From contig CM060702.1 of the NCBI GenBank assembly GCA_030686995.1, positions 68,140,440 through 68,204,439 of the forward strand: DNA of 64,000 nt, read 5' to 3'. The position numbers were made by a program, and so were the translations under genes. Position 1 is the first letter of the stretch, and the number at the start of each line of letters is the position of its first letter. Of this stretch, positions 44,174 through 55,600 are shown piece after piece. The DNA comes from Artemisia argyi. Lineage: Eukaryota > Streptophyta > Magnoliopsida > Asterales > Asteraceae. The notes below the pieces were generated by a model. The model saw only the letters and a list, made by a program, of their open reading frames with translations, ran no database searches and was not told where the DNA came from.

Positions 44174-44708
44174 TAGGGGTGTTTATCGGTTCGGTTCTTG
44201 GTTAATCGGTTTATTTGGTTCGGGTTGTTCGGTTAAAAATTTTTTTTGGGTTATAACCGAAAACCGAACCGAACCTAAAATATCTATGACCGAACCGAAC
44301 CGAGAATCGAACCGAAGTTCGGTTCGGTTATGGGTCAAAACCGAAAACCGAATTTTGTACTTCAATTACACTATTTATATATATATTTTTAAATTTAATT
44401 ATATATATTTTTGGCAAAAAAAATATTTCAAGCATAAAAAAGTATTTTTTATATTAGTATAAAATTTTAATGGACATTTTTTATATATAAAATAATATAA
44501 ATATATAAAAATATATATATTTATAAAAATTCGGTTTTCGGTTCAGATAGATAAACTCATATCCAAACCGAAAATCGAATTTTTAACTCGGTTCGGTTCG
44601 GTTTTAACAAATTCGGTTCGGTTATATGTTCGATTCGGTTTTTTTTCCACTCGGATCGGTTCGGTTTTCGATTTATTCGGTTTATTACCCGAACTATGTA
44701 CACCCCTA
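44174..44708. mobile_element. hAT-type MITE (535 bp) adjoining the previous one
   Basis: The ends taggggtgtttatcgg and tacacccta-type (ccgaactatgtacacccct) are inverted hAT-type termini. They are flanked by ttaggaaa (44166-44173) and ctaggaaa (44709-44716), an 8-bp duplication with one change. The arms consist of ggttcggtt/aaccgaacc words, like the hAT MITE at 26400. The middle is AT-rich and non-coding. Confidence 0.88.
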
Positions 44709-44876
44709 CTAGGAAAGGTTGTTTCATTATTTGGGCTATGGGTTTAATTAAGCACACTATGTTGGGCTGAGTTTTTTGAATATGAAATATTTAAGAAAAT
44801 GAGTACACCTAAAACTATTTAAGATAAAAAGCAATTTCTTACATAAAATCGTTTTTTAAAGCCCTCTTCTGATCTT

Positions 44877-45166
44877 TAATTCCAATTTTGTGCGTAAAAT
44901 CGAATTTACAACCATGATTGAGTCACAAATCATCCAGCTTCCAATTTTGGTCATGTGCTACTTATGCGACTGTGCTACTTCATACATTACTTGACACGTG
45001 GCACAACACACCTTTCATTTCAACTATTTACCAATCATTATGTGACCCCACTACTATTTTGTTTTATCCGAATTGGTGTGCGACTGGCGGCTGTGCTACT
45101 TGAACTTAGTGTGCGACTGGCGGCACAAAATCTTTCTTTGATTTGCATGGGGAAGGAACACTAGTA
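44877..45166 (+). repeat. Left terminal inverted repeat of the 7.4 kb MULE
   Basis: Starts near taattccaattttgtg and pairs with 51989-52269. It contains the word gtgcgactggcgg twice (45080 and 45111) and a G-box-like cacgtggcac (44995). Roughly nine of ten bases agree with the right copy by eye. Confidence 0.9.
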
Positions 45167-45177
45167 CTACTTGACTT

Positions 45178-45199
45178 TTATTTATTTATTTATTTATTT
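45178..45199. repeat. Short (ATTT)n tract
   Basis: About five tandem tttatttatt units directly inside the left inverted repeat. Confidence 0.85.
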
Positions 45200-45555
45200 T
45201 CATTTTCTCTCTAGTTTCTTTCCCTTCTTCTTGTACAACTGATACCATTGTGTGTGATGCTACCATAACCGTGACACTGTTCATTTCCATAATCATTAGT
45301 AAAATTAATGATGATTGATGATATGGTAGGTTTTACTGTTTATATGTGAGTATGTTATAGTTTAAGTTGTTTATTTCTTTGATTTGATAGGCATTTATGT
45401 TTTAGATGTATTAATCCTCTTATAATTTTCCATTATATATAGTGCCACTAAGTTAATACACAATCATATCCACTCAATAACTTAAAATTTCCGACCACCG
45501 TAGTTTAAGTATTCCGACCACACACTTACTTATCCGTTCACTTTATGCTAGACTA

Positions 45556-45798
45556 GTGGTTGAAGCTCGCTCATTGAGCAGAGCTCGTCAACTGTTTGTT
45601 TACTTTGAGAGGATCAGGGCAGCCAACTTGGCTGAAGAAGAAGAGCTGAGGGCTTATGTTGAGGAAGCCATGAAAAGAATCATAGAGATTGATCTCTATT
45701 TGTTTGAGCTGGGCCAAGTGTATGGCTTGACCGTGGCTGCCCATGGTCGTAGTATGCTTAGATGTGTCAAGGATTGTCTTGTACACACGTGCTGCTGA
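45556..45798 (+). CDS. Short ORF of unknown origin inside the MULE (80 codons)
   Basis: The frame has no ATG (GTG at 45556) and reads ARQLFVYFERIRAANLAEEE, then AYVEEAMKRIIEIDLYLFEL, then GRSMLRCVKDCL. It is strongly helical with good codon quality, so it may be an exon of a captured gene, transcribed toward the Ulp1-type gene. I do not recognise a family. The 150 bases after it keep a gene-like composition but contain stops. Confidence 0.35.
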   Translation: MVEARSLSRARQLFVYFERIRAANLAEEEELRAYVEEAMKRIIEIDLYLFELGQVYGLTVAAHGRSMLRCVKDCLVHTCC

Positions 45799-46973
45799 TG
45801 AGGCACGTTACAATGCCGATCTACTCTTGGAGTTTATTGGCAGTGTGTTGCGTCTCTAGGCGTTGGTTGTAGGTCTAGCCTATGGTTTTGGGGATGTTGT
45901 TCGGCTATATTAGTTTATGTGTTTTAGGTGGATACTTTACGCCATTTTGTTTTGTAGGCGTTAAGTATGTTTGTAAATTTATGGTTTTAATGTAAATTAA
46001 CTATCTTCTATCTATTGTTATGTGTTGTTGATGGCAAACTGTTGGTTTTTGCGGCGCATTCAAAGACATTGAAATGATGATATAATTGTGTTGTCTACTA
46101 ATGTGGTTCATTGTTTAGTAAATGTAGAGTTTTTGATCTCTGTCAATACTATGGACAACCAATAGCTTTGCACCCATAGTGGTTCTAGTAATCCAATTTG
46201 CCTTTGTAATAGGTATACTACTTATGGTTCCCAATAGACAATGGACAACTGTGTCCAAAAGCATACTCTTACAAGCTCTTTTCTACATAGCATTTTAGTT
46301 GAATTTTTGCTTATTAGTTGTTATTTCTGAGCTTATTTGTCATATTTAAGTTGATAGTTAATTAATTGTTTCAATGTGTTCACTTAATCTCAGATTTACT
46401 CACTTTTGCATTTTCACTTCCAAATTTGCATTTTATAGCTTTGGATTAATATATTTTTCTTAATTGTTTAAAATTTTGTAAGTAGTTTTTTAGTAGCTTA
46501 TTCTGGCATGTTTGGACAAAACCTCCCCATCACCACTGCAAATTTGCCTAACAGTCATTGTTTGGATATTTGATCTTTTTTGAGTGCTTATTCTAAGCCT
46601 GCTAGTTGCTCTAGTGGATTGCTTGTTTGAGTAGTATTGTGCAGTTGAGCTTTTGATTATTTAAGATTGATTCAGCTTGTTAAAGCTTATTTCATTGTTG
46701 AATGTGGCTTGTTTACTGGTCCTCAGACTAGCTTGAGCTTAGTTGCACCCTTAGCTTGTACTTTTAGATATTAAAAATCTATTTTTTAGCTTAAGTTGTT
46801 AACTGTTTTGGTACTATAGCTATTCAGAGCTTATTTACAGTTTTTCATCAAAAAGAAAAATACCTACAGCTTAAGCAAAATTTAGGGTATGACACTTTCT
46901 AATTAACGAATTAAATAACAACGCGCCATATGCATCTACCATCATAAACCAATTAATGAATATGAAATGTTAC
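45799..46973. other. Internal MULE sequence without a supported gene
   Basis: T-rich sequence with many gcttatt/agcttattt words, similar in flavour to the LTR-like stretch at 2400-4400. The remaining exons of the Ulp1-type gene, with the catalytic His-Asp-Cys part, would be expected here and are not found. Confidence 0.5.
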
Positions 46974-49900
46974 CTTCTTGACAGATTGTGAAAACCAAGG
47001 TACACCATAAGTAACCCCGTCAGCATAATATAGTGGCATTTCACGATTGAGGATCATGGTGTTGAAAAATGGGCTAACGGCTACCCAATCGGCATTGTCC
47101 GGTCTAAAGTGCATGATATACAAGACCCACAGTTCTATGTGTTGCAAAATAAAAAATTTCATAAAATAATTTACAATAGTTGTACATATTTCAATTTTTT
47201 TTTAAAAAAAAATCAATGGAAAAATTACATATCGAATCAGAAAGCCAACCTCTTCTATTTCCGTCTTTGCACAAAAAGGCTGACCAAAAGCGCCAATCCA
47301 CCACAATCTCTGACCAAGGAAAACTATAGTAAAGGTCCTTCTGCGTACATAACACCAAGTTAATTTCTCTAACTTCATTAACTCTGTTTGCTGGGGAACC
47401 TTTAGGACGGGTGAGATCCTGAAATGTTTTGGATAGAAACACAAACAAATTGATTTCCAACAATTATGGAAAAAAAATATAATCTTTGGTTAAATTACAA
47501 TGTATGTACCTCGTTCCATGGTTGTAGCTGGATCTCCTTTCCGTCAGCGCCAAGCAACGTCTTTAATGTTTTTTTATGAAACTTTTGCTTACGCTTTCTG
47601 CGGACTCGAGGTGTAGTTGGTGGTGGGTCGGTAAAAGGATCTTGTAGGTACACACTCTTCTTCCTTTCACGAACAAATGGAAGAGCATCGTTAACGTTAT
47701 GACCATCGTGTGTGTCATCATGAACATTTAAAATTTCCCCATCATTATCCCGTTCCATATCAGCTACCCCCAAATTGAACTGATTACTTTCATGAAAAGT
47801 AAGTTTAAGAAATGTCAAGCAACTATAAAATTGTATATAATCAAGACAATGAATTAACACCGTCTTTATTGTATCTAATCAAGCCTATGAATTAACATAT
47901 AATTACCCGAGGAGGGGTGAAGCTAATCAACTCCATCAAAGCCGCTACTCCTACCAAGCCTTCACTAGGCGATGGACATATGTCTCGAACTTCTTCATCG
48001 ACATGCATCGTTTCTTCAGCCATATTATCCTTAACAAGAAAACAAAAATAATTAAAAAAATAATACGAAACCTTACAATATCGTAATCAAAGAAATTAAA
48101 AAGGGATCATAATTATAAATAAAAACAATTAAGTTAGAGACTCACCTGTGAAGCATGAACACCAACATCATGATCAGTAGCAACAGTTGTTACAAACTTA
48201 TCAACACAAACCCCCTTGGTTACCATACCATTATCACCATCAAATGGGTCAGTCACGCATTTGTTCACTCCATTCGTACCGGTTCCCAAGACTCTCCCCG
48301 CATTACATTCATCCACCAAAGCATGCTTCTCTTTGATAACACCCTCATAAGCAGCTTTAAAAGTATTGCTAACACTAACACAAACATCAACCAAGTTACG
48401 GTTGTTGACAGAATCCGATAAATCCAAGGAAACGTCAGAACTTTTCTTAACCACATTATGATTCTGTTTGTTTACAACATAATCAACACCAACAGCAACA
48501 TCAACCATATTGTTATTAGCAGTTTCACAACCCTTAACACCATTACTAGTAATCACCAAATTTTCACCACAAGTTAAAGCTTCACCAATCTTAAGACCTA
48601 TGCTTTCAGCTTTTTCTTTAATTGTGGGAACACTTTGAGGTTTCAGTAGTTCTTCGATAGCAGTTAAACGAGTACTAATAATTTTGTAGTTCATCAATTC
48701 ACGTTCCATATCAGCCAACTTCTTTACAAGTTCTGATTTGCTCAGCCCATTCAACCCTTCATCAACAACCTCCTCATTCACCTCTTCTTCATTCACAATT
48801 TCTTCCTCAACGGGGGCATACATCTCAGGTTTAACATGTTTCATAACTTCCTGTTTAACATGTTTGCTAACAAATCTACGACAAATCCTTGGTGCAAATT
48901 TTCTACATGCCAATGGTTTCGAAGTTTGGATGTCTGATGTCTCTAGTTGTTGGAAAAAATCAATACTGGATCACCACCAAAGTGATTGGTTTTCGATAGG
49001 TGTCGGCATGATTTTTTTTGAGAGGTGTTGTCGAATAAAAAAGACTGTTGTAGTCAGATTTGTTAAAATTTGTACCAGCAGCCCAAGCCACACAACGGGA
49101 GATAACATTATCTTCTTTTCTCTACCATAACCTTGACTTAGGAAAGCTTTTCAATACAAAAATCTGCAAATATAACAACGCAGTTAAAATTTCTGAACTC
49201 AAAATAAGCCATAAGAACAGTTTATATGAGCAAATGAGGCAAATGGATCATGCTATTCAAAAATCTCAACAGTTAATGCAGTTAATAAATCTAAAGGGTA
49301 ATTCGACTTTCTACTGGAAAACCTGAGTAGTTATTGACTAATATGAGCTAGTAGTACCTAGTGAAACATGTTCCAACCAATTTTACTAACAGAAACCAAC
49401 AAGAACACAGTTAATAGCCTAAAACCAAACACTCCCTTAAACCAATGAGATCATGAATTTCAAACCATCTAACTGATTCAAGCCATAATTTTAATTCTCA
49501 GTAGCATATAATGATGGAATAGGTTTATTTAAGCTAAAAAATACAACCCCTTAAACCAATGAGATCATGAATTTCAAACCATCTAACTGATTCAAGCCAT
49601 AATTTTAATTCTCAGTAGCATATAATGATGGAATAGGTTTATTTAAGCTAAAAAATACAACCATTAACCACTTTAACCTATAAAATACCATAGTGCAATT
49701 TTGTGGCAGTTTACATGAAAATGTGTTGAAATGGTATCACAATTTTGAAACATGAACTAAAACCTATCTAATAAGCTATAATAAGCCAGAACAAGCACAA
49801 ACAAACAACAAAATACAACTAACACTATCAATTACCAATTATGCCAATTATTACACTAAGAACTTAAAACTTGGAAACAACACTATGAAACCTTTACCAC

Positions 49901-51633
49901 TAGCTAAACTAGGGCTTCTTTAACTGCTGCTTATCAAAGATAAGCTAGGTAATAGTCCACCTTGCAAATCCATTTCTGGAAACTTCCATTAGCTTCCGGT
50001 CTCATATGCATAAGTACTGATTTGTGAGCTTTTCAACTGATTAAGTACTAATGATGATTTCTAAAGTTATATTTTGCTAGCATAAACCTAAATAAACTTT
50101 TAAACAGCTTATACAAGCTTTTGAGAACTACTTTACCCTATTTTTTATTTTTTAAATATTTTTCTTATATTTTTTTTGAGTTTTTATAACTAAACTAGGT
50201 TTGAATAAATTCTGAGTTTCTTAAAGCTTACACATGTCTATTATAAGCTTAAAGGACCAAAGAAAGGTAACTTTTAACACTTTTAAGCTAAAATGAGATT
50301 TTTAATGAAAATGGCAAAACTGAGTGTGAACTAATAAGACTTGAAATTTATATTGAAGAAGGTTGCTATTACACTATAAGAACTGAGTTAATCTAAGTCC
50401 TAAAGGCAAATAACAATATTCAATAACCTATTAAAATCCAAATTTGACAAATTTTAAGCAACAATCTAAACTAGTACATCAACGCTACTGAACTCAACCT
50501 AATAAGCAATAAGAATCAACCTCAATAGCTAATAAAAACTAAAGTGAACAATAATCAACCTCAATACATAGATACATAACTATTTAACTATATTATGCAA
50601 AATTTAGATACAAATTAACAGATATAAACATTTGCATGTGAATTAAATACTAAATATACTAACCTTCAAAGCAAAAACAAATCCGTACAACGAATATGTA
50701 GCGGTGTATGAAGAACCCATCTGGACGAATTCTTTCAAATGCGTCTTTCTTTTCTTTGAAACAACATTGTAAACCCTGTCGTGAAATTCCCTCCACATAT
50801 ATTCCCCCAAGGAAAAGCATCCCACGCATAAAAATCATCAACTAGGCAAAGTATCTCATTTGACATTACATGACTAAGCTCTTGACCCATCAATACGTAA
50901 ACTAGTGCTAAAAGCAGACAAAGACGCACGGCATCCTTATTGGAAATTTTATTAAAACTTTCACTTTGGAGAACACTTATAAGATCATAACCCTTTATTC
51001 TTTCCTTACCCGAAAAAACACGCTCACAAAAACCAGACAATGATTCCTCCAATTGTTTTAAAGAGATTTTGCCGAATCTTAAACCAGTCATTAAACAAAA
51101 CTCTCTCCTACCAAACTCTAGAGTATGTTTATCTATCTCAAAATACATGGGAGTTTCGAAACTAGGGTTATCAATATGTTTTTGATGCTGAAGCATAAAA
51201 TTGAGGACATGATTATCATGGTCTTCTGATCTTAAATCCAACCATGGGCCTAAAACAGTGTTTCTAAACATCGCATATCGATCCTCATTGTAAGCCAATT
51301 TACCCTTAATGGTTGAAATTAAGTACAGCCTACATCGGATTGTTACTTTCGCATTATAAACCTACATCAAAAGAAAGGAAAAAAAAAATCAAAAAAATAA
51401 AATAATAATAATAACAAAATTAAAATGAATTTTAACCACAAAAACATAAAAATAAGAATCATAGGTTTTGTTTAAACGTACGCTTTGATGTCTCCACCTC
51501 TCGTGTTCTTGATGATTAACCTAAATCAAATAAATTCACAAAATTATAGTCAAATTAAACCACAAAATCGTACCAAAAAATGGGTAACAATCATAAAATT
51601 TTAACTTACGGTTTGACGTCTCTTTTTCTCCAT
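46974..51633 (-). pseudogene. DUF1985/Ulp1-type cysteine peptidase gene, truncated
   Basis: Likely exons on the minus strand: 51610-51633 (MEKKRRQT), 51482-51520, 50664-51361, 48146-48942, 47907-48029, 47510-47779, 47229-47418 and 46974-47134. Exon 3 holds the DUF1985-type part: LEFGRREFCLMTGLRFGKIS, VRLCLLLALVYVLMG, AWDAFPWG. A missing G in a five-G run (50804-50808) shifts the frame before EYMWREFHDRVYN. Exon 4 is an acidic, coiled-coil linker. The last exons give PFTDPPPTTPRVRRKRK, DWRFWSAFLCKDGNRRGWLS and MHFRPDNADWVAVSPFFNTM, the front of the C48 domain. The catalytic His, Asp and Cys segments are absent. The last junction (47229 to 47134) would create a stop. Intact family members cleave SUMO-like modifiers. 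The exon 3-4 join is not in phase as drawn, so a small exon may be missed. Confidence 0.75.
49434..49662 (+). repeat. Perfect tandem duplication, 114-bp period
   Basis: The segment ccttaaaccaatgagatcat ... aaaaatacaacc occurs twice back to back (49434-49547 and 49548-49662) with no difference seen. It lies in the largest intron of the Ulp1-type gene. Identity of the copies points to a recent event, or to an assembly artefact. Confidence 0.9.
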
Positions 51634-51988
51634 GAAATGTTTGGTGTGCTTTGTGAAGATCGGCGCGCGATTTGTGTTGAGTTAAACCATAATGTGTTCT
51701 TGATGATTAACCTAAATGAGGCAAATGCACAAAATTATATTCAAATTAAACAACCAAATCGTAACAAAAAATGGGTAACATTCATAAAATGTAAACTTAC
51801 GGTTGATATCCATGATGATTTGTGAAGATCACGCCTTGAAACGCTTCGGTGTTACTAATGTATGTGTAATGTGTGTGTGTTTTTTAGATCTAGAATTGGA
51901 ATAGTGAGGAATAGTGGTGGCGCGAGAAACGAGAAGGCCAGAAATTAAAAAATCAAATAAATAAAAAAATATTATTATATTAACTTGT

Positions 51989-52269
51989 TCCTTTCTCATG
52001 CAAATCTAAGAAAGATTTTGTGCCGCCAGTCGCACACTAAGTTCAAGTAGCACAACTGCCAGTCGCACACTAATTCGTATAAAACAAAATAGTAGTGGGG
52101 TCACATAATGATTAGTAAATAGTTGAAATGAAAAGTGTGTTGTGCCACGTGTCAAGTAATGTATGGAGTAGCACAGTCGCACATGTATCACATGACTAAA
52201 ATTGGAAGTTGGATGATTTATGACTCAATCATGGTTGTAAATCCGATTTTAGTCACAAAATTGGAATTA
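51989..52269 (-). repeat. Right terminal inverted repeat of the 7.4 kb MULE
   Basis: Inverted partner of 44877-45166; ends aaaattggaatta. One of the two gtgcgactggc words has changed to ctgccagtcgcac. Confidence 0.9.
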
Positions 52270-52696
52270 TCCCTTTGTTTTCTTTACGGCAAATCTTGCT
52301 ACTAACAAGCACACTACACTTCATATAATCAATATCCTCATTTCTTTTTCTTTACACACGAACGTATGTAGGGGTTTTCTTACTAGTTTCAAAATTTCAA
52401 GAAAAATGTATGCACCAACAACAAACTTAAATAAAAAACGTCAAGAAAGATTATCTCAAATCAAATGGATAGAGTGGTAGATATAAAAAATCTAAATAAA
52501 GTAATACAATTTTACGAATCCCCGTACATATAGCAGCTTAATGATAATTTTCAAATAGTTATAACACGATTATGTTGACGAACAACAATATTCATTAAAA
52601 TAACCAAGTGGAGATCATAAAGTAGCAACTCAAACGAAGTAGTGTGTTTAAGATCACTTAAAGCAATCTCGTGGTCCATATCATAGGGTGTTGATT
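52270..52696. other. Spacer between MULE and Helitron-like element
   Basis: About 430 bases of AT-rich sequence without ORFs or repeats that can be supported. Confidence 0.6.
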
Positions 52697-55600
52697 TTTT
52701 ACGAGAATGGCGCTGACCGCCGCGTTGCGGGCGGGCCTGTTTTTTTGCCCGAACAATTAGTACATGATATCTAAGTAGTCATACAGTAGCTATTTATATA
52801 CTTGCATCACATTCAATTAAAAGAAAACCGTAAACGAAGGCTATTAAAGTGATACGATGATACTAAAATGAGACAAACGCTCTTTTTTTTTTTTTTTTTT
52901 TTTTCATTTACCAAACTGTTACGTTAGCATCGTATTCTCTAATGTTAATGGTTTTTACTCTGCATTTCTGCAAATCATATTCGACCACCAATTATAATCG
53001 ATGTATCAAAATCTGGGTCATTTCGGAATAGTTTTTTTAGGAAAGGAAAAATAAAAAAATATACTAAGAAGCATTTCAGAATAGTTAGAAAGAGGGCTGG
53101 TGTTTGTGTTACATGCATAGCCACATTCCGTTGGTTTGTCTAAAATCAGCAACTCAAATAAGCAACTTTGGATAAAGTATATCTCAAAAAACAAATTTCT
53201 AACTAAACATGTATGATGTTTCATTATGTGACAGTTCCTTTGGGAAACCACCCAGAGCAAAAGAAATGGGACCTGGACTGTTGATTACACATCAAGAAAT
53301 GGAGGTAAATGACATACACTTGCATATCTAGTGAAACGAATCCGTAAAGTGCTTGGATGCAGGTCTTCAATACCACCATGTAACGCAAAACTATGCTCTC
53401 CTTCTATTACAGACGACATGCCGAGGTAATCACCTGAGATACATACACATGCATAAGCATTATCAAAACCTCATGTCACACTATTATGCAATAAAATAGA
53501 GATACTAATTGCATTCTTTTTTTGTTTACTGTTTAATCAGCAACATCAAATTGAGCACAATATTTGCAATAATTAGAGAAAGTTCCATCAAAGGATCCAC
53601 AAAACTCAGAAAGAAATCAACACCTGCAATTTCTGAAACTTCGGCCAAGTGATGAACGCCCAAGTGATGAATCTTTTAAATCAAATCTTCAATGAATCCT
53701 TAATTCTGTGCAGCTTAATATTGTGTGGAGCTCATTAAGTGCAACATGGAATTACTATATTCGTAAGTATATATTATCAACGTCGTGACAAAAATCTAAT
53801 TAGTCATATATGTAATGTTACCTTTTGACTACTCGATGGTTTGTTCCTGTGTAGGCCCAAAAACGTAGTTATCAGTCGTATGCCTGCTCACGCCGATCAT
53901 AGTCTGGAAGCATCCGCAATAGGGCCTACAACATATGCCAATCAAAAGGGCCATAATGTTAAGCAATTAGTTATTTTTTCTCATCATGTAAATTTAAGAA
54001 TCTAAATTAAGTTTTTGAGCACAACCCGCTTACACACATAAAACCTGAAACCATTTCAGTAGTTATTTGTCGATTGAAACATGTTATCAACCGTTGTTTA
54101 GATAGCTGTCGTTTGGCGTCCTAAGCAACAGACTGTTTGCAAAAGAACATGTAACGATCAGAATACAAAAGTTGAGTCAAAATATTTTCTTAATATGTCA
54201 ATTAAATTAGGTGTAGATTTTCATAATCAGTTTCATTTCAACAAACTTTTTATATAATCTACTTTTGAGATTTTGATTACCAAGAAAGGTGTTCAAAATA
54301 TGTGGCTACCACTCCTGTAGACTCTACCGTTATGGCCATTGGTGCAAATATACATGATCTTTCGCAAAATATGAACCCGAATTTTTGCCTCTTCGTCTTC
54401 GTTACCAAAGTTTCAGCGGGAGCAAGCCTGGTCCAATCTACATTTTATAAGGTTAAGCGATTAAGTGAACAAACAAATAAAAAGATCTAGAATTGACTTG
54501 TAAAGTCAAAAGTTGAGTTATAGTGGGGCGAAGGCAATATGAAAGGGAAAAAAAAATCATATTGAGAGGCATTGCTTACTTTGTAGCCTGTATAACAGTG
54601 TTGGAATTCTATTTATTATCGTCACTTTAGAAATGTTGTGACATAACATCAACCAAAGACCGATTTGCTTAAAATTGGGTTGATATGGTTCATGTTTTTT
54701 ATTTACCTCAAACCGGTCAAAAAAAGGTATTTTTTTATGCATATAATCTCCGAAATCATTTTTATACATAAATTTCATAAGAGTAATAATACTTACAAAA
54801 AGTATTTTTTGGTTATCTCAATCCGACCTGTTTGGATCCTAACTAAAAAAGTGATGTGTCTATCATCATTATCTGTCGTAAACACATATCTAGCATACAA
54901 AGACCAGAAAGGAACACCACTTTTGCAGCAAACTCTACTGATAGCAATACGGCTTTCAACCAATAATGACCATGTATTTTCATATTTACACAGTTATTTG
55001 AATGTATAGAAAGGATAAAAATAAAACGAGCCTGATTAAATAAATGCGACTGCAACATTCTCATAACATGTTAGAAATCTCGTGTAGTTGAGCCACCTCG
55101 TCCAATATTCTCATTGTTATGTTGTCGTTAATACCTACATCAGCCATAGGTCAGAAACATTTATTATGACTGAAAAAACTCACTATATTTTCTGTATAGT
55201 AATATGGAAATGTAAATATATATCGGCACAACTACCTTCAAGAACGGAACTCCTGTAGCGGCTATTTGCAGAATTGCAGGTTCAGGAACCGTAACACCGC
55301 TGATGCTTCTACTTTATGGGACCATAACCACTGCCGACTTTTTATTGATACCTGTAACACGTTAAGCAGAGGTAACCTTTTGTAGACAATATAGCAATTA
55401 ATCATCTTAGTACAACTAATAAATTTATTGAAGATGCGTACGTATGCCATGAAGAATTCCAGTTGTTACATTCTCAACAACAGAAGGAACCGAATATGTG
55501 GATGTCGTTGCGCAGCAGTAGATAACGCAAACAGAGTTTGGCTTCCAGAGGTATTAAACATGCTTATTACTGGTGATTTGGTTTCTTGATGACTGGGCCA

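Larger units (their letters stand above)
44877..52269 (-). mobile_element. 7.4 kb MULE carrying a Ulp1-type peptidase gene (Kaonashi-like)
   Basis: Inverted repeats of about 280-290 bp lie at 44877-45166 and 51989-52269. They share blocks such as tacaaccatgattgagtca, cattacttgacacgtggcac, cattatgtgaccccactac and cttgaacttagtgtgcgact. Between them a minus-strand multi-exon gene has a DUF1985-type region and the front half of a Ulp1/C48 domain, the cargo known from plant Kaonashi (KI) MULEs. No MULE transposase is seen. No clear 9-bp duplication was found: the outer flanks differ. Element age is therefore greater than that of the MULE at 9165, in keeping with the broken cargo gene. Confidence 0.8.

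Noticed and set aside
48155..49326. Plus-strand ORFs of 88-130 codons
   Set aside because: They lie antisense to the Ulp1-type gene exon 4 or in its intron and show no domain.
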